From positions 96,327,666-96,391,665 of the forward strand of contig CM036162.1 of assembly GCA_020631735.1 (NCBI GenBank): a stretch of DNA of 64,000 bases, written 5' to 3'. The translations under genes were made by a program, and so were the position numbers. Shown here in pieces: positions 35,822 through 45,778 of this stretch (position 1 is its first letter; each line of letters starts with the position of its first letter). This stretch comes from Saccharum officinarum (lineage: Eukaryota > Streptophyta > Magnoliopsida > Poales > Poaceae). Below the pieces are notes generated by a model, which saw only the letters and a list, made by a program, of their open reading frames with translations, did no database searches and was not told the DNA's origin.

Positions 35822-36436
35822 CTAAGCATCATCCTCCGAGTCAGTGTCAAGGATCTCCCCGCCGTCCTCATCACTGACAGGCTCTAACTCCTCGTCTTCT
35901 TCTTCTTCTGGCTCTTCCTCTGGTGCTTCTACAGGTGGGGCATCCTGTGGTCCATCAACCTCCACCTCATCATCATCCTCAGCCATGAAGATTCCTGATC
36001 CCATATCTTCATCTACATTGTTATTTCTAGGCAGCAAGGGATTAAGCTCGTTGTTCAGGCGGTGCACTTCTTCATGAAGATTATCATTGTATTCTTCAGC
36101 GTTCTCCAACTGTTGCTCGAGCTCAAACTGACGAGCTCTCAGAACATTCTCCTCGTGCCAGGCTTCATCCCTCTGTTCCATCACACGGACCAACATGCGT
36201 TGACAGTTGCGGTTTGCCACTATCAACCTCTGGACTGCAAGCGTTTCTTGATCACGATCATGAATCACTTGTTCCAGTTGTTGCCGTGCTGCATCCCTAG
36301 CAGCAGTCACCTCTGCCAGCTCTGCCCTCAGCCTTTCCACCTCAGTAGGCTCAGGGCGGGGCTCACGTGGAGCGAGCTGGTGACGCGGTGCCCTGCCCCC
36401 AGTGGACTTACGAGCGGTCCTCTTGGTACGTGCCAT
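35822..36436 (-). CDS. Extra ORF with a histone H3 tail-like N terminus, coiled coil and acidic tail
   Basis: The start is ATG 36436-36434, directly after the acceptor-like TTGTTGCTACAG; the frame is open upstream but that part is not protein-like. The product has 204 residues. After Met it reads ARTKRTARKSTGG RAPRHQLA, which matches the histone H3 tail at 18 of positions 1-21. Differences are Q5R, K14R and K18H, with R also at position 23. R2, T3, K4, T6, R8, K9, S10, T11 and R17 are kept. Residues about 31-135 are heptad-rich and charged, a long coiled coil (EVERLRAELAEV ... EEVHRLNNEL). Residues 142-204 are strongly acidic (EEEPEEEEDEELEP). There is no histone fold, so it is not a histone gene. 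It lies sense to and upstream of gag inside the element. The function is unknown; I infer possible mimicry of methylated or methylatable H3. Confidence 0.9.
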   Translation of the reverse strand: MARTKRTARKSTGGRAPRHQLAPREPRPEPTEVERLRAELAEVTAARDAARQQLEQVIHDRDQETLAVQRLIVANRNCQRMLVRVMEQRDEAWHEENVLRARQFELEQQLENAEEYNDNLHEEVHRLNNELNPLLPRNNNVDEDMGSGIFMAEDDDEVEVDGPQDAPPVEAPEEEPEEEEDEELEPVSDEDGGEILDTDSEDDA

Positions 36437-37200
36437 CTGTAGCAACAAGATAAGATACGACTTAAAGTGAGGATCATTTAGGGGATACGAATTTACTTTA
36501 GTCGGGAGTACAGAAATTTTTAAGGAGGGAGTAAATGATATGTATGATATAATTAAACATGATGCATGCACGTTCCGTACGTCCTCTCATCTTAGTAGAA
36601 ACCTAAAGTTCTAACGCTAGGCGGTGGCATACATACGTTCTCTCATATAAGCGAAACTATCGGTCTACTCGTTACGCTGTTAGTGTACCTGCAGAAAATT
36701 TCATTGCAGCCCAACAATTCCCAAAATATCATACAAGAAAGCAGTAAACTAAATACTTCCCATATACACATCCCCGGATGTATATATTTCAGTATCAAAG
36801 CTACCCGATTGATAGATGCCCACAATTAAGTGCTTTTACATAGTTACATGGTTTAAACATGTAAAGATGTAAGTCACCAAAACTACTCTCCCCTAGACCG
36901 CCGGTTGGACGATCATGCTCTCACAACTCACACTTACCAGAGCGTCGAGGTAATTGATCCATACATTACCACCCAAGTGGATGGCATCCATACAATATCA
37001 CGCCGTATGGACGACGAAACAGAAACAAACAAGGCCCCCAAGTTAGTCTTTATAATAAGCCACCTAAGAGTCCTTATTTGGGCTAAAGGATGTGATCACT
37101 GGCATACCTATGAAAATAGTTTTTAATGTTTTAACCCTTTTTGCAAACAAATACTTTTTGTTTTTAAATACTCGTACGATGTGTTTAATGTTGAATTATG
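36437..37200 (-). promoter_or_regulatory. Chromovirus leader with a candidate 5' splice donor
   Basis: This is the untranslated leader between the primer site and the H3-like ORF. At 36931-36940 (-) it has CTG|GTAAGTG, a strong plant splice donor. Acceptor-like sequences lie directly before the H3-like ATG (TTGCTACAG, 36437) and before the gag ATG (TTTTGCAG, 35163). Splicing from this donor could therefore place either ORF first on an mRNA. No transcript evidence is available here. Confidence 0.5.
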
Positions 37201-37213
37201 CTCCGATACCAGC
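37201..37213 (-). other. Primer-binding site of the chromovirus (tRNA-Met type)
   Basis: On the - strand, the 5' LTR end CTGTTACA is followed by GCTGGTATCGGAG, which contains TGGTATCGGAG, a tRNA-iMet-type primer site with one base off the usual TGGTATCAGAG. It fixes the element's orientation. Confidence 0.85.
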
Positions 37214-40200
37214 TGTAACAGAACCGACCAAATTATAAGAGCACAAGTACAAAAACAAGCACCGAAGCGCTCAAATTTTTGAACTTGAGCCCATATAATC
37301 CCGGTAGTCAATCGAAACCACGAAGGATTTCAAACCAACTCGCTTACAACCAGGATCGCATCATTCAACATACAACACCATACGTTACATTTCACAAATA
37401 GTGCTGAAATAAGTTTACTCAAACGGAGTAGCAAATATTACAAACCAAGTTTGAAAGTAGCGGAAGCATAAACACACACTAGTTGATTAATTACTGCCAG
37501 TCTGGATGATCGACAACCCGCAAAAGCATGAGGAAAGTACATAAAGACGATCACGCCCTTGTGATCTAGTCATCATCACCCGCAGGGTGGAGACACGTCT
37601 TGCAGAAGCCTTGATAGAGCATATCATCTGCAACAGGGGGAATAAACCCTGAGTACTGGAATGTACTCAGCTAGACTTACCCGTCAAAAACCAGAAATAA
37701 GATGACACCAAGGATTATGCAAGGCTTACTCAAGAGGCTAGCTGACATCACATTTTGCATAAAGGCATAAGTAATTGAAACTCTTATAACTTGTACTAGC
37801 AGTTATTTTTAGCATTTACCTGTCATCTATCTTAGCACCTGTACTAAACATGCACTTGATTATAATCAAACAACATTATTATTATATCCATAGCAGGTAT
37901 ATCATTATGGCAACATTGTATCATTCCCTTAACCACCAGTTCATTTAATGAGTTCTACGTTGCCGCTGCTCAAGTCAAGTGCTCACTAACCGGGAGCGAC
38001 GGCGATTCGAATCGAATTCCTATCCAGCTGGAGGGGTATTTCTAACACTCACCGTGCAGACCCCTGCCAGGGTCGCACAGGCCACCGTTTCATATGATTC
38101 AGGAATCGCGGGTCCGAATAATGTCGCGACCCCAAGGGCGACACTCTGCCAGGTGATAGGGACTCTAACCCCCCTTGGTCTCACGCCAATGTCCCCAAGC
38201 ACATCCTTTCTCTCCTCCAAGAAGCAACCTACCATTCGATTCCCGGCCTGAATCACATTACTCGGCTTCGCGGTCGGAACGACTTATCCGGCCAACTAAG
38301 TGTTAGACTGCGTTCAACATGACTCAAGGACGTACAGCGAATCGGTCCTTAAACGACTCAGACGGGCATAGCTCCACACCCAAGACGTGAAGTGTCTTGC
38401 GGCTGTACTATCGAACTCCCGCCCGGTCTCAATTTCATTTTTAAGCATGGTTCCATCCACGATAGCCATAAAGCCACTCGTGACTCCTTCCTACATCTCG
38501 CGGATGACCGGAAATCACCCGACTTCTACCGTACTAAGCAGGGCTAAGCATTGACACGTGCCTAAACCTATTATAGGATTAAGTACGATATCTGGACAAG
38601 GATAGGTATAATGCAACAAGTGTTTTCATATAACTCCTACAACTTAATGCATTAAACAATTAAAAGTACTCAAGATTAATTTATAAAACAGTAGGTTCAG
38701 CATGCACCGGGGCTTGCCTTTCAGAAAAGTTGAAGGCCGGTGGTCAGGGCACTCGGGTAGATCTTCTGACGGAGCTTCCCCGTTGGGTTCTTCTGCTAAT
38801 TCCTCCGGTTGACTCAGCACCTCCTCCGGTATCGCTTGTTCGAATTCGAGGAGTGTCACCCCCTCCGGTACACCTATTGCATGAATGCACAATAAATACC
38901 ATGGATGCATGACGAAAGATGCAATATGCTCGGAATGAAATGCATTACAACAATTTAACGCTCTATTCAAATCACTTCAAAAGAGTAGGTGCAAATTTCC
39001 TCTCCGGTAGAGAAATACTCACCTAATCTACTTAACCTAAGATAAAGCTACTCATCCTCAGTTAAGGCCCTAACACCTAACAATTACAAAAGTAGCATGT
39101 CTTAGGATATCACACCATATAAATCAGCAAAACACCACAGTAAGCATTCTGGACAGCAGCTACTTGTTTTTAGCACAACTGGAGATTTACAATTCCAAAA
39201 GATATGATCTAAGGCAATCTGGAAAGCCTAAGAAATGTACTACAATTCATTTTCAGACCTCAACTCCAAACTCCTAAGTCTTCCATGTCAAACTTCACAA
39301 GTTCCAGAATCTGTCCTCTCAAAACAGAGAGTAGCAGATTTTGAACTGCCACTTTAAACAATAGTAACTCTCAAACTACTAAGCCAAATGCTTCCAAATT
39401 TTGACACAAGCTAGTTCATCAAGTTTACTCCAACTTTGGTATTTACAAGTTGTCCAGCAACCAATTTTATCAAAGCCAAATTTAGAATTACTACTTAGCT
39501 GTCCAGAAAACCTAAAATTACAAAGGTTAAATATTTATTGATGTGACAAACATTCTCTAAAACCAAACTAATGTTACTACAAGTTCACAAATATCACAAA
39601 GACACCAGGAAGTAAGGTGTGCCCACCTAGAACATTTATTTAAACCCATTTCTCAATTTACTTAAGTAATTAAGTGGAATTTCAAACATATATGTAAACT
39701 GCTCCTAAAATTCTACAAAAATTACAGGAGACTCTCTGACCCAAAAAGAGGCTACTGTAAAAATTTGAACTAAATTTATTCACAGGAACTTACTGAACAA
39801 AATTCACAAGCTAATAAGGCTGATTTTTGTATAAATAGGAAACCCTATTAAAAAGTGTCAAACAACAGATTTCATATTTTTCTTAGACACTTTAAGGTAC
39901 CAAGACCTTCTCCAAAAAGTTATATGAACATTGCACATGTAGAAAAATTACAAAAATTCATTTAAGTTTTTTCTAGAATAACAAGATAGCACTATAACTT
40001 GAAAAGTACTTAAGCACTGATGCCCAAATTTTTACCAGAGCTAGGACTAGCATAGAGTAACCTACCCACCAATTTTCATAATTTTTGGAACACTGAAACT
40101 CAAGATATAATTTAAACAAGTTTGCATGTGATTTAAAACACATTTCAAAGACCTATTTAAATATCCCAGAAAACAAACATCACATACCAGATTTATATTT

Positions 40201-42234
40201 TTCTAAAATACTACACATCATGCAGACCCTAACAAAATTTATCTCATAATTTTTGGATCATTAAAACCCTAGATCTACATTTTCCAAACTTAACCAAAAT
40301 TCTGTAGCATAAATAAAAAAGAAAAAGATCTCCTTTTATACTGGGCCGGCCCGGGAAAGGACGCGGCCCGCGACTCGCGCGCGCGGCCCGCGACGCACGC
40401 GCGGCCTGCTCGGTCGTCCCGCGCCCGCGCGCGGCACCTGACAGGTGGGTCCCGCGGTCAGGGACAGAGGGACAGGGAAGCGGCGGCCACGAGCTCCGGC
40501 GAGAAATTTCTCGCCGTCGGTGGCTCCTCCGACCAATCCAAGTTCACCGGCGACTTGCCCAGACCTAACCGCACCGAGGCTACCCCTTTTCCCCAAAGCT
40601 GATGCACCGCAGCACCTAGGCCGACGGCGATGGCGGACGGCCGTGGTGCCTGGCGGTACGCCGGCGAGTCCCGGCCGTCGCACGACCCACCGAAGGGCGC
40701 GTCACCTTCCTAGACTCCTAGCGGACCTCTCGAGACCACTCACACGGACGGGAATGGAGCGGAACCGCTTGACCGCGTGAGCACCTGGCCGGCGGCCATG
40801 GCGCGGCCGTGCACGGTCTCGTTCCGTCATGGCTGCCCCGATACTGGCGGTAACATCTTCATCCTAGCATCTACACGTGACAGGGAGGGGAAAACGTGGG
40901 TGAAGGCAGACGGGGAACTACTGTGTGGTGCTGGCCACGGTGACCCGCACATGGCGGAGCTCCGGTGAGCTTCGGTGAGCGGGCGGAAACGGCAATGCGG
41001 CTCACCTCAGGCTCAATCCAACCTACCAACGGGTCGAGGAGGTGTAGGACGGGGAGGCGGAGGGATGGACGTGGTTCGGCGAGCGGTGGTGAGTGCGCGA
41101 GCTCGGAGATGGCTATGGCGGCAATGGCGTCCCGGTTTCCGCCTCGGTGAGCCCGGCCAGAGCGAGAGGAAGGAAGAAGAGAATGAGCGCGCGTGAGGGG
41201 GGGGTGGAGGTGGCCGCTCGGTGTTCAACTCACGCCCGGGCTCGCGACGTGGAGGGAATGGCAGCGCTCGGTCGCCACGCGTCGCCGTTCTTCTGCCCGC
41301 GCGCCACGACATGCCGGTGTTCGAGCTTGTGACTGAAACCGAGCCTCCAAAGACAGACTGACAGCGTGATTTCAACGAAGAATATCTCCTAAACCAGCTT
41401 GAGTTAGTCGAAGATGATTACACCAATTTTGTAGAGCTACATGCGGTCTACAAGTTTGTCAATTGGAGTTTGGACTGGTTCGGCCTGGATTTGAAACTAC
41501 AAGGCTCCAAAGTGGTGACCCTTGAAACTGAAACTTAGTTTCAGTCAAAATGCCGACTGAAACCCGATTTTCTTGACACTGCATCTCCTAAACTATTGAG
41601 AACCAGGTGATGGTGATATTGACAATGTTGTAGAGCTATGTGTGGGCAACAACTTTGTCAATTGGCTCAAGGACTGGTTTGGTCTGGTTTGTGAGTTACA
41701 AGCTGTCAAAGTGAGGTACAGTGAAACAGAAAAGTCCAAATTCCAGACTTAGAATTTTTCTAAGTGTTGATCACCACTCAAGCTGACTTGTGGGCCATTT
41801 TTGAGCATGTTCTGGTCATTTTCATGAGATGGCCATATTAGAACTTTTGTTCCTTATGAAATTCTCTACAACTTTGCTTAAGGTTGCTCCTCCATGCAAG
41901 ATCTCTAAACTAGACTTTTTAATTGGTCAAACCAGATCACTCTAGGGCCAAATGGTGGTCAACCATCTCTTGGAGGGCATTTTAGTAATTTTGGCCAACA
42001 TGAACCTTGCTCCAAGAGTTACCCTAGGTATAACTAAGGTGTTGTAGGACATAATTGACTACTCTACCTTTTTGTCACACCAACTATCAAGTATCTCATG
42101 ATGTGAGCCAAATAAAACTTCTAAAACAATCACAGTTGTTGCATCACATAAAATAACAAACATGAATGATGCATGCTTATGCTTATGCAATGCAAATGCA
42201 ATGCAATTAAGGACTAAACACTTGAAGTGTTACA
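37214..42234 (-). repeat. 5' LTR of the chromovirus
   Basis: This is the near-identical partner of 25734-30760. Its TATA box is at 40333-40340 (-), preceded on that strand by the GC-rich block 40341-41370. The open frames in the GC-rich block are non-coding. TG...CA ends and the GGAGA duplication directly follow. Confidence 0.95.
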
Positions 42235-42239
42235 GGAGA

Positions 42240-44092
42240 CATCAAGCCAAAAGATGATGATGACGATGTACAAATTGTTGATCCACTATCTTCATCACGT
42301 ATGCCTCAAGATGATGACAAGAATGAGAGAGTTGAAAATGAAGACACTTATGTCTCTCATGAACAAGCCGAGGCACAAGCTCAAGATGTTGATGCTCCCC
42401 ATCCACCTCCTCAAGTGGTTGATAGAAGAAACTCACCACTACTTCAAGCACATCCACAAGATCTCATCATAGGGAGTCCCACAAAGGGAGTAATGACTCG
42501 ATCTCAAAAACTAGCTTCTTTTTGTTGAACATCACTCTTTTGTCTCTTGCGTTGAACCTAAGAATGTAGAAGAAGCTCTTCAAGATCCGGATTGGGTGAA
42601 TGCAATGCATGAAGAATTGAACAACTTCACCCGCAATCAAGTATGGACACTTGAAGAGCATCCTAAAGGTGCAAGAGTCATTGGAACCAAGTGGGTGTTC
42701 CAAAACAAGCAAGATGACCAAGGCATAGTGGTGAGGAACAAGGCAAGACTAGTTGCAAAGGGGTTCTCTCAAGTTGAAGGTCTTGATTTTGGAGAGACCT
42801 TTGCACCCGTTGCAAGACTTGAAGCCATTCGTATCCTCCTTGCATATGCATCACATCATGATATGAAACTATATCAAATGGATATGAAAAGTGCATTCTT
42901 AAATGGCTTTATAAATGAACTAGTCTATGTTAATCAACCTCCCGGGTTTGAAGACCCTAGATATCCTAATCATGTCTATAGGTTGTCCAAGGCGCTATAT
43001 GGGCTCAAGCAAGCCCCTAGAGCGTGGTATGAGCGCCTCCGGGACTTCCTCATTGAGAAGGGCTTCACCATTGGGAAGGTCGACACCACACTATTCACCA
43101 AGAAGTTTAATGGGGAAATCTTTATTTGTCAAGTATATGTTGATGATATCATCTTCGGATCAACAAATGAAGATTATTGCAAGGAATTTGGTGAATTGAT
43201 GTCGAAGGAGTTCGAGATGTCAATGATTGGTGAGCTCACATTCTTCCTTGGATTTCAAGTAAAGCAAATGAGAGAAGGGATTTTCATCTCTCAAGAAAAG
43301 TATACCAAGGATCTTCTCAAAAGATTCAAGATGGAAGAATGCAAACCAATCAAGACCCCAATGCCATCAAATGGACATCTCGACCTAGATGAGGGAGGTA
43401 AACCGGTTGATCAAACTCTCTACCGTTCTATGATTGGTAGCTTGTTGTACCTTACCGCATCTAGGCCCGATATCATGTTTAGTGTGTGCATGTGTGCCCG
43501 CTTTCAAGCGTGCCCTAAAGAACCTCACCTAAGTGCCGTAAAAAGAATCCTAAGATATCTTAAGCTCACCTCAAGCATTGGTCTTTGGTATCCCAAAGGA
43601 GCTAGATTCCAACTAGTTGGCTATTCCGATTCGGACTATGCCGGTTGCAAAATTGATAGAAAAAGCACATTCGGAGGGTGCCATTTGCTTGGAAGATCTT
43701 TAGTATCTTGGTCATCTAAAAAGCAAAATAGTGTGGCTTTGTCCACCGCCGAGGCGGAATACATTGCCGCGGGGGCTTGTTGTGCACAAATCTTATATAT
43801 GAAGCAAACCCTCATAGACTATGGAATTGTTCTTGAAAAGGTGCCACTTTTATGTGATAATGAAAGTGTCGTTAAAATTGCTAGCAATCCGGTTCAACAC
43901 TCTCGCACCAAGCACATTGATATCCGCCATCACTTTCTAAGAGATCATGTTGCTAAAAATGACATATCACTAGAAGGTGTAAGAAGTGAAAATCAATTAG
44001 CGGATATCTTCACTAAACCTTTGGATGAGGCAACCTTTTGTAGGTTAAGAAGTGAACTCAATGTGCTTGATTCTAGTAACTTTAAAAAATAA
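42240..44092 (+). pseudogene. Copia reverse transcriptase and RNase H (second half of the outer Copia polyprotein)
   Basis: This continues the polyprotein after the Gypsy insertion. 42240-42525 encodes the acidic integrase-RT linker ([13 protein letters not shown]). One extra T near 42526 shifts the frame, after which [18 protein letters not shown] follows in the RT frame. 42596-44092 is open: RT has [33 protein letters not shown] and the catalytic YVDDIIFG. RNase H has [33 protein letters not shown] and [15 protein letters not shown], ending [10 protein letters not shown]. The core domains look undamaged apart from the linker frameshift and the split. Confidence 0.92.
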
Positions 44093-45778
44093 GCGTGTGT
44101 TGTCCCTTGCATTGCATTGTATAATATGTCATGTTTATTTTATCGCAATGTTTTTAGGGCTTGGCTAACACGGTTACGATAACCCTTCTTTGGAGGAGTG
44201 AAGAAGCCTAACCGTGGATCAAACTTGACAAGCATTCTAGTTTTACCTTCTTGTATTGCATTGCATATGCATGGTTGTTGTTCTTGTCATTTCTTTTCGG
44301 TTAAGCTTTGAGCAACCTCTGTGTTCGTCCATGGATAGAGAGAGCATTTTGATGCTCCTATAGGTTCAAAAACTCTATTGCATGGCCATACGTTGCTCCT
44401 TGGGTGTTTATTGCCTATTTTATTAAAAATAATACTAGCCTAAGGCAATCTCTTTTTTTAAAATTTTTTTTGAGGGTTTGAGTGAGGTCACTCATATCAT
44501 GTTCCAATTGGTATTTATTTGTGTCTTTTTGAATTGGAACCTGATTGGGAGAAGTCGCGTCGTAGTTCGGAACGAAGAAGGGCGAAGAACAGTGACCGGA
44601 CGCTGGACCGGACGCTGCACCGGACGCAGTGATGCTTCACCACCGCGTCCGGTCCCGGCGTCCACCAGCGCGTCCGGTCATCCAGAAGACAAACTCCAGA
44701 TCTAGTGACCGGACGCTGCACCGGACGCGCCGCTGTTGACCACCGCGTCCGGTCCCGGTTATCACCACCGCGTCCGGTCATTCATGACGATTTCCCGAGC
44801 TCCCCTCGATCGGACTCTGACCGCGTCCGGTCAGTCCTCACCGGACGCGTCCGGTCACTCCAGGAGCTTACTGGAGTGTGACCAGACGCTGCACCACCGC
44901 GTCCGGTCATAATGACCACCGTGTCCGGTCATCACGCGTCGAGCGGATCTGACCCTTCATATAACGGTTCGTACTCGGTCGTTTCTTCTAATCCGCCCGA
45001 GATTTTTTTCCGCCGCCGCCGCGCTTTCTCCTCCGTCGCAGCCTCCGCCGCGCCTCCGCCGCAGCCGCCGCCGCGCCTCAGCCGCGTCTCCTGCCCCACG
45101 CCGGCCCTCGCTCCCGCGCGCGCCAGCCCTGCCCACGCCAGCCGCACGCACGTGCCACCGCCGCCCGCTCGCCACCGCGCCACCGCCGCCCGCACGTGAC
45201 CTTGCCGCCGGTGAGCCGCGCTCCTTGCTTGCCAGCATCATCTCCGGTAGTGGGCTGCCTCTCGCTCGCCTCCGATCGATCTTCGTCGAGTTGCCCTAAC
45301 CCTAACCCTAGGGTTCACGTAATGTCGTTTGATAGTTCGTCGTCGAGGTTTTGTCACGCGTCGTCTTCTTCGCGAGGTTGTTTCGCGTCACCTTGACCTC
45401 CTCGCTAGGGTTTGCCGTAATTCTTTCTTTTAATCCTAATTGCATCTTGTTTCGGCAAATCAGAGCTCGTCCGGCGATTTCGGGAATCTCGCGATCTAGG
45501 TCACCTCATCTTGTCACCGTCGTCTCGTCGATCTGAGGTAGCTTCACGTCTCGATTCTCATCGTATCACATATGCTTGCTATCTCTAGGGTTTCGTACCT
45601 TTTAGTTGTATATGTGCTTATAGTAGATCTCTCTATTCCGTCGTTGCAGCGAGTCTGTCTGTGTGTCGGGTGAGATCAGTTTGCTGAATCCGAGGCCAAG
45701 CCTACGGATACGGATTGAGGCCAAGCCTCTCGAGTGACAGTTCACCATCTTTCAGAGGTTTTCAGTCAGTTTGTCAGC
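44093..45778 (+). promoter_or_regulatory. Spacer between Copia pol and the envelope-like ORF, with LTR-like promoter motifs
   Basis: 44580-44945 holds roughly a dozen ACCGGACGC / GCGTCCGGT motifs, the same array that lies before the TATA box in the Copia LTRs. 44995-45200 is a GC-rich CCGCCG block. 45294-45316 contains three CCCTAA units followed by GGG (telo-box-like). Near 45535-45652 there is a plausible small intron (GAG|GTAGCTTC ... CGTTGCAG|CGAG). Together these resemble a promoter plus 5' leader for the downstream ORF. Confidence 0.5.

Larger units (their letters stand above)
25729..42239 (-). mobile_element. Tekay/Del-type chromovirus (Gypsy) with 5-kb LTRs and an extra 5' ORF
   Basis: The body is 25734-42234 (16,501 bp), flanked by GGAGA at 25729-25733 and 42235-42239. 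On the - strand the order is 5' LTR (37214-42234), primer site, an H3-tail-like ORF, gag-PR, RT-RNase H-IN with chromodomain, polypurine tract and 3' LTR (25734-30760). The two LTRs (5,021 and 5,027 bp) differ only by a few substitutions and short indels, so insertion was recent. The only coding damage I see is one in-frame TAG between protease and RT. LTRs of 5 kb are unusually long and make up about 60% of the element. Confidence 0.95.

Noticed and set aside
36404..36415. GTAAGT within the H3-like codons for Arg8-Lys9 as a real splice donor
   Set aside because: It fits the donor consensus, but splicing from it to the gag acceptor would put gag out of frame. The leader donor at 36938 is a better fit.
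35822..36436. A genuine histone H3 gene
   Set aside because: Similarity stops after about residue 22; no histone fold follows. The ORF lies inside a retrotransposon between primer site and gag, with a coiled coil and acidic tail instead.
45294..45316. Telomeric repeat or chromosome end
   Set aside because: Only three CCCTAA units followed by GGG inside a retrotransposon leader; better described as a telo-box-like motif.
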